From positions 1 to 64,000 of the forward strand of contig NZ_KE386943.1 in the NCBI RefSeq assembly GCF_000429705.1: a stretch of DNA of 64,000 nucleotides, written 5' to 3'. The stretch comes from Alteribacter aurantiacus DSM 18675 (GTDB lineage Bacteria; Bacillota; Bacilli; Bacillales; Salisediminibacteriaceae). Both the position numbers and the translations under genes were made by a program. This document shows positions 23,775-32,057 of this stretch, piece by piece (the first letter of the stretch is position 1; the number at the start of each line of letters is the position of its first letter). Below the pieces are notes generated by a model that was not told the origin of the DNA, made no database searches, and was given only the letters and a program-made list of their open reading frames with translations.

Positions 23775-23908
23775 ATTCACGGGGACATCCTGTCGATTTA
23801 CGTGTTTGGAATGCGAATTAACGGTGTGGAATCTCGGATTAACTACTTACTGCCTCATATTAACGGCTACACTCACGCCATTCACGGCTTCCCTTTCCCA
23901 TTTCACCG
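23775..23908. repeat. 21-bp periodic array of ATTAACGG motifs
   Basis: The motif ATTAACGG or a close variant starts at 23775 (ATTCACGG), 23796 (ATTTACGT), 23817 (ATTAACGG), 23838 (ATTAACTA), 23859 (ATTAACGG), 23880 (ATTCACGG) and 23901 (TTTCACCG). The period is exactly 21 bp over seven units, and the 13-bp spacers are unrelated. The array is on the opposite strand from that at 18410-18535. The 309-nt gap around it (23671-23979) has no gene. Confidence 0.8.
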
Positions 23909-23932
23909 TTTAGCGCTAATCGCCCCACCAAA

Positions 23933-23972
23933 CCAAAAAACACCGACAGCCTTTTAATCAGCTGCCGGTGTT
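23933..23972 (-). terminator. Terminator of the PBP gene
   Basis: On the minus strand CACCGGCAGC (23970-23961) and GCTGTCGGTG (23950-23941) form a 10-bp stem with one mismatch, followed by TTTTTTGG. Confidence 0.8.
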
Positions 23973-23979
23973 TCATGAC

Positions 23980-26010
23980 CTACTCCATGCTAGAATAAAA
24001 TTCGTTTACTTTATCAACAACTTCTCCACTACTCGCACCATCGACCATCATCACCACGAGCAGATCACGATCGTCTACATCGACACTCACGTACCAACCA
24101 ATTGTGTCCCCGTCTTCATCGTCTTGGGAATCTTTGATTTCAGCCGTTCCTGTCTTCCCTGCAAGGCTTCGGCTGTGACCAGGATTGCTACGATAGGCGG
24201 TTCCGTTAGAATCTTGCACCACACTTATCATAGAGTCGAGGACGGTTTCCGCCGTTTCCGCCGACACGACACCCTCTTTCCAAACATCCTCTTCTTCGTC
24301 TGCCAATAGAAGAGGTTTAACAATGCTACCCTCGTTAACGAACATCGTATACAAAGTGGCCAAATGAAGAGGTGACATCTGCACTTCCCCTTGTCCATAT
24401 CCTGTATCTGCTAAAAGGGCACTATTTTCCAGACCGTTATTGGACAGTCTTGAATGATGAATTGGATATTCAAACGGGATATCTTCACCGAAATCGAACG
24501 TTTCACTCCACTCTTCCATTCGTTCCGAACCAATCTCCAACGCCTGCATAGCAAAGTAAATATTATCAGAGTGTTTCATAGCCGCGTCCAAATCAACCGA
24601 ATCTACGTCTTCGTTCACCCGGGTGATGCGGTGATTCCCCCAGTCCGATCCTTCAGGCTGCCACTGAGCTCCTGTAATCGTAAAAACCTCATCAGGATCA
24701 AGGGTTCCTTCTTCCAACCCGATTGCCGCCGTTAGGGGCTTCATCACTGACCCTGGAGAAAACGTACGATTAAACCGGATGAACGTCTCATCGGTGGTGA
24801 CAGAAGCCGTTCTCAAATAGCGCTCATTGGGATCATATGCTGGGCTACTCACCATTGCCAGCACTTCCCCTGACACGGGATCCATAGCTACAGCTGCTCC
24901 CATTTCATCACCAAAAGCTTCATACAAAGCCTCTTGAATCCCTACATCAATGGTTACAGTCACGTCCTCCCCTTTTTCAGGGTCCGTGCGAGTAAGTACC
25001 TCTTGAAGGTTACCATCTTCATCGACGATGTTCACCTGCGAACCGATCTCTCCACGAAAACGTTCTTCAAATACACGCTCTAACCCATTTTGCCCAAAAA
25101 AGCTCGATTCCTGATAACCAGGCCAATCATTGTCTTCATCTTCCAAGAAGTCCGCAGTCATCCCTGTGATGTTACCAGTCAGATGAGCGGCCATGCGAGC
25201 GTAAGGGTATTCACGTCCGTTTGGTGTATTGATTCTTACACCAGGAATATTCGCGTCCTCCACATCCCCAATCAACTCGTGATCGTTCGGAACATTAATC
25301 ACGGGGGCATGCCAATCCGGATTTGCTTCATAGGGTGCAATCAGTTGAAGAATACGCTCTTCTTCAAGTCCGACAATGTCCGATAGTTGTTCCACTTCTT
25401 CTTCCAATTTTTCTATATGTTGATAAACAAATCCGATGCTACGGTAATTCCCTGCCACAGCTAACCCTTCGCCGTCTCTTGCAAACATCTCTCCACGTTC
25501 CGAAGGGTCTGAGCTTGGAGATTCCACCGTCACTTCAATAGAATCAGAGAAGGATCGAACACCGACAAACAAATGCTCCGGACTCCAATCCACTACCCAT
25601 TCTTCTCCCTCTTCCGTCTCTATCTTCATTAGATGAACGTCTGTGTCATAATCGTAATCCCCGATCACCGTTTCAAATTCGACTCTTACAGGATACGTGA
25701 TCTCTTCCAATTCATCTAGGTCTACTTCTTCCTCTTCAAAATTACGAGATTCATAGTTGACCGTTATATCGTTCACACCAATCTCTTCATAAAATTCTTC
25801 GTATTTTTGTGAAAAAGACATAGCTTCCCCATCGATTTCCGCTCTGGACTCTTCACTTAATTGTTGCTCCATCTCTTCATAAGCGTGCTCTTGCCATGAA
25901 GATAGATAATCCTCCAATGTTTCTTCAGGGTTAGGCGGTTCCTCTCCTGAACACCCGGCCAACGCCAAAATCCCTACTCCTAAACCTATGTATACCCACT
26001 TTCGTATCAT
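23980..26010 (-). CDS. Class B penicillin-binding protein (PBP3/PbpC-like), lipoprotein
   Basis: A 676-residue peptidoglycan transpeptidase anchored outside the membrane. The N-terminus MIRKWVYIGLGVGILALAGC has a lipobox (LAGC, Cys20). A MecA-type NTF2-like domain (about 25-140) and a dimerisation domain (about 145-330) precede the transpeptidase domain, which shows the active-site SxxK (SPGSVMKP), SxN (HSDN) and KTG (AGKTGTAE) motifs. This is the layout of B. subtilis PbpC and, in staphylococci, of PBP2a. The protein is very acidic, as in alkaliphiles. The ATG at 26010 has GGGGGAG eight bases upstream. It is a single-gene unit ended by a terminator. Confidence 0.93.
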   Translation of the reverse strand: MIRKWVYIGLGVGILALAGCSGEEPPNPEETLEDYLSSWQEHAYEEMEQQLSEESRAEIDGEAMSFSQKYEEFYEEIGVNDITVNYESRNFEEEEVDLDELEEITYPVRVEFETVIGDYDYDTDVHLMKIETEEGEEWVVDWSPEHLFVGVRSFSDSIEVTVESPSSDPSERGEMFARDGEGLAVAGNYRSIGFVYQHIEKLEEEVEQLSDIVGLEEERILQLIAPYEANPDWHAPVINVPNDHELIGDVEDANIPGVRINTPNGREYPYARMAAHLTGNITGMTADFLEDEDNDWPGYQESSFFGQNGLERVFEERFRGEIGSQVNIVDEDGNLQEVLTRTDPEKGEDVTVTIDVGIQEALYEAFGDEMGAAVAMDPVSGEVLAMVSSPAYDPNERYLRTASVTTDETFIRFNRTFSPGSVMKPLTAAIGLEEGTLDPDEVFTITGAQWQPEGSDWGNHRITRVNEDVDSVDLDAAMKHSDNIYFAMQALEIGSERMEEWSETFDFGEDIPFEYPIHHSRLSNNGLENSALLADTGYGQGEVQMSPLHLATLYTMFVNEGSIVKPLLLADEEEDVWKEGVVSAETAETVLDSMISVVQDSNGTAYRSNPGHSRSLAGKTGTAEIKDSQDDEDGDTIGWYVSVDVDDRDLLVVMMVDGASSGEVVDKVNEFYSSME

Positions 26011-26259
26011 GCGATAATCTCCCCCTCTTATTATTAGACGAAAGACACGTGCTACTAGATTCATGTTTTACCAAACACACTACTAACTTTAACAAAATAT
26101 TGCAAACATGCTTAAATATCACTCTCAACTATACACGTTATCTGTCTTTTCGACAGGTACATGCTGAATTTATCTAAAAAAGTCGGATAGTAATGTCTCC
26201 AATGGTATGGTAATTTTTATGGAAACCATATAAATGAAAGAAAGGGGGAATCAGCGCAC

Positions 26260-26373
26260 TTGAAAAACGTCGAATGGGGCTCACCTATAAGCATTGCTTG
26301 TCTCGGGATCTTTTTAATCGGATTAGCAATGTTACTAGACACAATTTGGAAATATTTTCTCAGTTTCGGTTGA
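26260..26373 (+). CDS. Small membrane peptide (37 aa) upstream of the SH3b amidase
   Basis: A TTG start at 26260 follows AAAGGGGG at about 11 bases. The peptide (start KNVEWGSPISIACLG, then FLIGLAMLLDTIWKYFLSFG) is one predicted transmembrane helix (about residues 9-28). It ends 27 nt before the amidase start and would share its transcript. No family is recognised. The spacing of the ribosome binding site is slightly long, so translation is plausible rather than certain. Upstream, 26011-26259 shows only a short dyad (CTGTC-GACAG, about 26140-26156) and no other gene. Confidence 0.5.
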   Translation: MKNVEWGSPISIACLGIFLIGLAMLLDTIWKYFLSFG

Positions 26374-26400
26374 GAGGCAAAAGATGAGGAGTTGATTTTT

Positions 26401-28317
26401 TTGAAGAAGAATCTCACAATCTTTGCCTTAGTGTTTATCATTATGATGTCCTTTTTAGTCATTGATATTGAACAACCCACATTGGCGAACAATGATGTAA
26501 TGACCGGTGAAGTCACCGCATCTTCCCTGTTCGTCCGATCGCAGCCATCAACCAACTCTAATGTGATAGGATCATTATCGAGAGGAAACAAGATATCTCT
26601 ATATGAACGCTCGGGCAATTGGTATGAAGTAAGAATTAACAATCAACGAGGGTATGTACATGGGGACTTTATTAAAGTCATCAGTCAACCAGGTGAAGCA
26701 CTCTCAGGCCAAACAGGTCAGATTACCGCTTCACGCTTAAATGTCAGATCCGATGCTTCTGCGTCGTCTACTGTGATCGGTAGCGTTACGCGTGGAACAA
26801 CGGTAGAACTTCAAGAAAGACATGGTAGCTGGTTTAAAATTCAACATAATAACCGCTCAGGTTTTATACATAGTGAATATGTAAACGTAACGAACAGCGG
26901 CTCAAACAACGCTACTCCAGAAAACGAAGGTGAAATTACAGCTTCCAATTTAAACGTTAGAGCTACAGCGTCTACTTCCGGTTCAATTATCGGCTCATTA
27001 TCAAGAGGAACGAAAATTGATTTATATGAAAAATCTGGTAGCTGGTACAAAGTTCGAATCAATTCACGTTGGGGTTACATCCATAGCGATTTTGTAAAAG
27101 TACTTGGTAGTGGTAGCTCCGAAGAAGCAGAATCAACTCAACAAGGGGAAATTACAGCTTCAAGCTTAAATGTTCGCTCCAGCGCTTCTACTTCCGGCTC
27201 TATTATCGGTTCTTTATCACGTGGAACGAAAGTAGACCTTTACGGAAAAACGGGTAACTGGCATAAAGTCAAAGTGAACAATCGCTGGGGATACGTTCAC
27301 AGCGATTACGTGAGAGTACTCGGTAGTGGATCAGATGACAACACTCAGCCTCAGCAAAAAGGTGAAGTGACAGCTTCAAGCTTGAATGTTCGTTCCCAGG
27401 CGTCTTCATCATCCTCTATCATCGGTTCATTATCTCGAGGAACAAATGTTGATTTATACGAAAAGACAGGAAGCTGGTACAAAATTAAATTGAACAACCG
27501 TTGGGGCTATATTCACAGTGATTATGTGAAGACGTCCTCCGGTTCCGACAGCAGTTTCGATAAAAAAGGACAAATTACCGCTTCCAATCTGAACGTCCGA
27601 TCCCAAGCTTCTTCTTCAGGATCGATCATTGGTTCTTTACGTAACGGAACTGTAGTCGACTTGAAAGGACAGTCGGGCACATGGTACGAGATTAGTTATA
27701 GCAATCAAAAAGGATTTATCCATAGTGATTATGTGCGTATCGTTCAACCAGGAACAACACCACCGCCATCAAACGGCTCTTTAAACGGAAAAACAATTTT
27801 CCTTGATCCAGGTCACGGGGGAAATGACCCAGGAGCAGTCGCACACGGTGAAAAAGAAAGCGAATTGGCTCTTCAAATTTCCAACAAACTAAAAGCCGAG
27901 CTTGAAAAAGCAGGAGCGACGGTCATTGCAAGTCGTACAAACGACCGATACGTCGCACTTAGTGAACGAGTTCGTATGGCCAACAACACGAACGCAGACA
28001 TCTTTGTAAGTGTTCACTTAAATGCTTTTCCAGACTCTTCTGTGCGTGGAACCGAAGCCTTTTACAATACGGTGCATGCTCCAGCTGGAAGCCAAAGCTT
28101 AGCAAACAGCATCCACAAGCGTCTCGTAAGTGAACTCGGTTTAAGAGATCGCAACGTGAAGAATGCGAATTTTGAAGTCATTCGGTACACCACCATGCCA
28201 AGTACACTAGTAGAAATCGGTTTTATGACGAACAGTGGTGACTTGCATATCATTAAGAATGATCAAGATAAAGTTGTGAATAGCTTAAAGAATGGAATTG
28301 TGGATTATTTCAACTAA
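26401..28317 (+). CDS. Secreted N-acetylmuramoyl-L-alanine amidase with six SH3b domains
   Basis: A 638-residue cell-wall hydrolase that cleaves the amide bond between MurNAc and L-Ala. The N-terminus MKKNLTIFALVFIIMM is a Sec signal peptide. Six bacterial SH3 domains of about 70 residues follow (each starting like GEITASNLNVRS and ending GYIHSDYVKV), then an Amidase_3 domain (about 460-638). Zinc and catalytic residues are in LDPGHGGNDPG, the following Glu (HGEKESEL), SVHLNAF and LVEIGFMTN. The start is the TTG at 26401, nine bases after AGGAG; an earlier TTG at 26392 touches that box. SH3b linkers are rich in Ser and Gly. It ends at a strong terminator. Confidence 0.93.
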   Translation: MKKNLTIFALVFIIMMSFLVIDIEQPTLANNDVMTGEVTASSLFVRSQPSTNSNVIGSLSRGNKISLYERSGNWYEVRINNQRGYVHGDFIKVISQPGEALSGQTGQITASRLNVRSDASASSTVIGSVTRGTTVELQERHGSWFKIQHNNRSGFIHSEYVNVTNSGSNNATPENEGEITASNLNVRATASTSGSIIGSLSRGTKIDLYEKSGSWYKVRINSRWGYIHSDFVKVLGSGSSEEAESTQQGEITASSLNVRSSASTSGSIIGSLSRGTKVDLYGKTGNWHKVKVNNRWGYVHSDYVRVLGSGSDDNTQPQQKGEVTASSLNVRSQASSSSSIIGSLSRGTNVDLYEKTGSWYKIKLNNRWGYIHSDYVKTSSGSDSSFDKKGQITASNLNVRSQASSSGSIIGSLRNGTVVDLKGQSGTWYEISYSNQKGFIHSDYVRIVQPGTTPPPSNGSLNGKTIFLDPGHGGNDPGAVAHGEKESELALQISNKLKAELEKAGATVIASRTNDRYVALSERVRMANNTNADIFVSVHLNAFPDSSVRGTEAFYNTVHAPAGSQSLANSIHKRLVSELGLRDRNVKNANFEVIRYTTMPSTLVEIGFMTNSGDLHIIKNDQDKVVNSLKNGIVDYFN

Positions 28318-28328
28318 ACAAATCCTTA

Positions 28329-28361
28329 AACCAACACCTGTAGGTAAAGGTGTTGGTTTTC
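28329..28361 (+). terminator. Terminator of the SH3b amidase gene
   Basis: AACCAACACCT (28329-28339) pairs with AGGTGTTGGTT (28348-28358), followed by TTCTTT. Confidence 0.85.
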
Positions 28362-28373
28362 TTTAGGTAAAAG

Positions 28374-28399
28374 TGTAACGATAAAACTAAAAAATCGTC
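28374..28399 (+). promoter_or_regulatory. ECF-sigma-type promoter of the LCP gene
   Basis: TGTAAC (28374-28379), a 16-nt spacer and CGTC (28396-28399) match the consensus of Bacillus envelope-stress ECF sigma factors such as sigma-X and sigma-M. LCP genes of B. subtilis are under sigma-X/M control. The leader would be about 145 nt. No better sigma-A promoter is obvious. Confidence 0.5.
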
Positions 28400-28550
28400 T
28401 ACGTTACTTAGAACAGTTGTGACATATGTCCAAAAGTTCAAATAATAATCTTTACTGATTCGACAAGATACGGTAAGATTTTATGAGGCTATTATATTAG
28501 GACTACTATTTTAATAGATAGATAAAGAATACAAAGAGGAGTGTCTCATC

Positions 28551-29582
28551 TTGACACAATCACGGATGGAGAAAAAACGAAAGAAAAGACGATCGCCGTT
28601 TAAACGGTTTGTAAAAGTTACCCTGCTTACTTTTTTACTACTTATTATAGCCACCGGTGGCTATGCCATGTGGAAAATCAATGACGTATCACAAAGTGCC
28701 CAAGTAGATCTAAATAGGGGCGAACATTCCGAATATCGAGATGCTGCTGTAAACCCCAATAAAGACCCCTTCTCCGTTCTAATACTAGGGCTTGATACGA
28801 GAGACGGAGATCTTTCAGGAATTTCCGACGCCATGGTCTTGGCTACCTTTAATCCTAAAGAAGGTTCGATTAAGATGTTGAACATTCCTCGAGACTCTCA
28901 AGTAGAGATCGTAGGTCGAAATCGTGTAGATAAAATTAACCACGCTCATGCTTTCGGTGGGGTTGACATGACTCTTGATACAGTAGAGAATTTGTTCGAT
29001 ATCCCGGTTGATTATTTTGTGTCCCTCAACTTCGATGCATTTATGAAAATCATCAATGAGCTAGGTGGTGTAAATGTAGACGTACCAATGACATTCACTG
29101 AAACCGATAATGCAACTTACGGAACCCTAACGATTGAGGAAGGTCCCCAAACCTTGAACGGACAAGAGGCGCTTGCTTATGCAAGAATGCGAAAATCCGA
29201 TCCTAGAGGTGACCTCGGACGGGGCGACCGCCAAAAGGAGATTATTGAATCTGTAATTAGAGAAGCAGCCACATTTAGTTCTATTACACGCTTCGGTCCT
29301 TTACTGGATGCTCTTGAAGGTAATATTTACACAAATATGAGCTTCAATAATGTTATTGGAATGCATTCCTACGCAAATGAACTGGATCAAATAGAGTCTC
29401 TTAGTCTTGAAGGGGATAATCACACAGAAAATGGTGTCTACTATTATCGCCTACGTGAGGATGCCCTCTCCGAGACAAAAAACAGGCTTCAAAGGCATCT
29501 CGGAATGGAAGTTGAGCAAGACACTGAACTAGCAGAAGAACCTACTGAAGGAACGGAAACAGATACTACAGATGGATACTAA
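28551..29582 (+). CDS. LytR-CpsA-Psr (LCP) family cell-wall ligase
   Basis: A 343-residue membrane-anchored phosphotransferase that moves a finished polymer from undecaprenyl-phosphate lipid onto peptidoglycan MurNAc. A basic N-terminus (RKKRRSPFKRF) and one transmembrane helix (about 23-42) are followed by the extracellular LCP domain with FSVLILGLDTRDGD (about 73-86), IPRDSQVEI, RVDKINHAHAFGG and ALAYARMRKSDPRGDLGRGDRQ, which contain the conserved Arg and Asp residues of the pyrophosphate-binding site. The C-terminal tail is acidic. A TTG start at 28551 fits AGGAG nine bases upstream. It faces the epimerase operon and is the likely attachment step for the polymer of the neighbouring cluster. 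Confidence 0.92.
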   Translation: MTQSRMEKKRKKRRSPFKRFVKVTLLTFLLLIIATGGYAMWKINDVSQSAQVDLNRGEHSEYRDAAVNPNKDPFSVLILGLDTRDGDLSGISDAMVLATFNPKEGSIKMLNIPRDSQVEIVGRNRVDKINHAHAFGGVDMTLDTVENLFDIPVDYFVSLNFDAFMKIINELGGVNVDVPMTFTETDNATYGTLTIEEGPQTLNGQEALAYARMRKSDPRGDLGRGDRQKEIIESVIREAATFSSITRFGPLLDALEGNIYTNMSFNNVIGMHSYANELDQIESLSLEGDNHTENGVYYYRLREDALSETKNRLQRHLGMEVEQDTELAEEPTEGTETDTTDGY

Positions 29583-29608
29583 AAAGCCGGGCATAAGCCC
29601 GGCTTTTA
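29582..29608. terminator. Bidirectional terminator between LCP gene and epimerase
   Basis: AAAAGCCGGGC and GCCCGGCTTTT (29582-29592, 29597-29607) form an 11-bp stem with a 4-nt loop. T-runs are available on both strands, and the stop codon of the minus-strand epimerase is inside. Confidence 0.85.
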
Positions 29609-30568
29609 CTTTTCTCTTACTGCAATTCTCTTATAGTACTGAACCGTTTCTCGGATCCCTTCTTGAAGGGATGTTTGAGGTTTCCAGTCATATGCATTTA
29701 CTAACTTCCCATTATCCAAGCAACTTCTCTTAATATCCCCTTTTCTCTCCTCCTGATAAGAAGGTGAAAAAGCCTCGCCCATATCCTTACAAATCACATC
29801 AAGTAGGGTAAGAATCGTCGTCTCCGAGCAACTACTCACATTATAAAGTGCCTGCTTGTTACGTTCATTACTACGTCCATACAATATTGCCAAAATAGCT
29901 CCAGCAATATCTAGTACATAAATAAAGTCCCTTGTCTGCTCACCATCTCCAAAGATGACAGGGGTCTTTCTACTTAGCAAATCTTCAATGAATATGGTAA
30001 TCACACCTGATTCTGTGGCAGCACTTTGACGCGGACCATAAACGTTTGCAAATCGAAGGTTAGTAACCTCCATACCATAAAGTCTTCCATATGCCTTCAC
30101 ATATTCTTCTGCAGATAACTTAGATACCCCATACGGAGAAAGTGGCTCTGTTGATTGATCTTCCAAGATCGGCAGATGGCCTACATCTCCATAAACCGCC
30201 GCAGTAGAAGAAAAGACAAACGACTTAACAGCAAACTTCCTACTAACCTCTAATACGTTTATTGTCCCATTAATATTGATATTGGCATCCTCTTCGGGAT
30301 TCTCTATGGAAGGACCTACTTTACTTTGCGCTGCAAGATGGACCACACTATCGATATTGGAATGTTGTTGAAAAACAGCTTCAACATCTTCCTTATTTGT
30401 AATATCCCCTTCATAAAAAGCGATTTCACTTGCCACATGCTCGAGATTTCTTAAGCTACCTGAACTCAAATTATCCATAACGATAATCTTAGCCTTTTTT
30501 TCGAGAAGCAGGTCTACAACGTGAGAACCGATAAAGCCCGCCCCTCCTGTTACTAACACATTTTTCAT
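29606..30568 (-). CDS. NAD-dependent sugar epimerase (GalE/WbpP-like)
   Basis: A 320-residue short-chain dehydrogenase/epimerase. It has the NAD loop TGGAGFIGSH (7-16), the catalytic Ser-Ser-Thr region FVFSSTAAVYGD (about 116-127) and YGVSK (about 147-151), with the catalytic Tyr and Lys. A UDP-sugar 4-epimerase role is likely. Next to ugd (UDP-glucuronate) it may be a UDP-glucuronate 4-epimerase giving UDP-galacturonate, but that specificity cannot be read from the sequence. It is the last gene of the gtaB-ugd-transferase-epimerase operon, 32 nt after the transferase, with GAGGG before its ATG. Confidence 0.85.
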   Translation of the reverse strand: MKNVLVTGGAGFIGSHVVDLLLEKKAKIIVMDNLSSGSLRNLEHVASEIAFYEGDITNKEDVEAVFQQHSNIDSVVHLAAQSKVGPSIENPEEDANININGTINVLEVSRKFAVKSFVFSSTAAVYGDVGHLPILEDQSTEPLSPYGVSKLSAEEYVKAYGRLYGMEVTNLRFANVYGPRQSAATESGVITIFIEDLLSRKTPVIFGDGEQTRDFIYVLDIAGAILAILYGRSNERNKQALYNVSSCSETTILTLLDVICKDMGEAFSPSYQEERKGDIKRSCLDNGKLVNAYDWKPQTSLQEGIRETVQYYKRIAVREK

Positions 30569-30600
30569 AACGACCCTCTTTTCAAAAGAAAAAGCCAGGC

Positions 30601-31974
30601 TTACTTTGTAAGCTGGCTGACTCTTTTTTGTACATGCTCTTCTTTCTTTTCCGTACCTTCTGCTTTGGACTTATCTAATAACACAAGGAACGTTTTTAAT
30701 AGAATCACAATGTCAAGCCAGAAACTATAGTTACGAATATAATAAAGATCAAAGCGAAGTTTGTCTTCTACATCTGTACTATATTTCCCCATTATCTGCG
30801 CATACCCAGTAATACCAGGCTTTACTTTGTTACGATAACCGTAGTGGTAATGTTGTTTTGACAGTTGTTTGATAAAGAAGCCTCTCTCAGGTCTCGGACC
30901 TACAAGAGACATATCTCCCTTAAGTACGTTGAACAACTGTGGTAATTCGTCTAAACGCGTGGCACGCATGAATCTACCGACTTTCGTAATACGATCATCA
31001 TCTTCAACAGCTAATACAGGACCCGTCTTGCTCTCCGCTCCTTCAATCATGGAGCGAAACTTATAAATGGTAAACGGCTTATTGTCTTTCCCGTATCTTT
31101 CTTGACTGTAAATGATGCTACCTTTTCGATCTTCAAGCTTTACAATCAGAGCCACCAATAGTAAAACAGGACTTAACAGCAATATCAGCAGTGCTGAAGC
31201 AACAATATCACATACACGTTTAACAAGGGCTTGATCCCACGTTAAGCCGAATGGTTTAACTGACATAACCAACGTATCATCCAAAGGAGAAACATTGGCT
31301 CGCTGTAACAACAGTTCATAAAGCGTAGGGATGACATAAACCAGCTTGCTTTGCTTCATTCCATAATAAATAATTTCAGACTTATCCTCTTTACTGACAC
31401 TTGTACAAAGTAAAACATAATCGGATTCTTTCATATAGAGCTTAATTTTGTCCATTGGAGTCGACGGAGAAAGCTGCGTAATTCTTGTACCTTTCATCAT
31501 CGGTTGCTTGATTTTGGACAAGATTTTATCTGTGTTTTCGCCATCTCCAATAAATAGGACGTTCCCTACCACATTTCCTCTAGTAAACTTCAAATATACT
31601 AATTTAAAGGATGCTAACAATATCACCATGAATATGCTTCCGATCAAAATAATCGACCTCGGCATAGCAAACTCCCTAAAAAGATAAGAAGCGGCCATTG
31701 TTAAGAATGCCATGGCAATCACTGCTACAACAACCTTAATCATAATATCCCAAAGAGTCTTTCTACGATCTAATGCGTATAATTCATACACAGAGATGAA
31801 GAATAAGCCGATTAACAGAATCCATGGCAAGAGTGCAATAAAGGAGTTCCAGTTTTCTTGCGGGAATCCGTTATACCTCACATAGAATGCCCCTACATAA
31901 GCTGCTAAAACAAGCAATAAGTCGGCTATAATAATAAACCCTTTGTGATTTGTTAATTCATTACTGTTAGGCAT
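30601..31974 (-). CDS. Polyprenyl glycosylphosphotransferase (WbaP/EpsL type)
   Basis: A 457-residue initiating enzyme. It moves a sugar-1-phosphate from a UDP-sugar to undecaprenyl phosphate, the first step of a lipid-linked polymer. Four to five N-terminal membrane helices (about 10-130), a CoA-binding-like domain (about 140-240) and a C-terminal bacterial sugar transferase domain (about 255-440) are visible, with membrane helix IVASALLILLLSPV, KFRSMIEGAE, DELPQLFNVLKGDMSLVGPRPER, the family's signature. GAGAGAGAGG precedes the ATG. The presence of this gene argues that the polymer is built on a lipid carrier. Confidence 0.92.
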   Translation of the reverse strand: MPNSNELTNHKGFIIIADLLLVLAAYVGAFYVRYNGFPQENWNSFIALLPWILLIGLFFISVYELYALDRRKTLWDIMIKVVVAVIAMAFLTMAASYLFREFAMPRSIILIGSIFMVILLASFKLVYLKFTRGNVVGNVLFIGDGENTDKILSKIKQPMMKGTRITQLSPSTPMDKIKLYMKESDYVLLCTSVSKEDKSEIIYYGMKQSKLVYVIPTLYELLLQRANVSPLDDTLVMSVKPFGLTWDQALVKRVCDIVASALLILLLSPVLLLVALIVKLEDRKGSIIYSQERYGKDNKPFTIYKFRSMIEGAESKTGPVLAVEDDDRITKVGRFMRATRLDELPQLFNVLKGDMSLVGPRPERGFFIKQLSKQHYHYGYRNKVKPGITGYAQIMGKYSTDVEDKLRFDLYYIRNYSFWLDIVILLKTFLVLLDKSKAEGTEKKEEHVQKRVSQLTK

Positions 31975-32057
31975 TGTAAATACCTCTCTCTCTCACTATC
32001 AAACCTATTGTGTATATCTTTATAAAAGACTTACACTTTTTTTGCAACCCTCTTAAA

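Noticed and set aside
18410..23908. CRISPR interpretation of the 21-bp arrays
   Set aside because: The conserved part is only about 8 nt with 13-nt spacers; CRISPR repeats are over 20 nt with spacers near 30 nt, and no cas genes are present.
26500..27750. Tandem DNA repeats
   Set aside because: They are the SH3b domain coding repeats of the amidase gene, diverged at DNA level.
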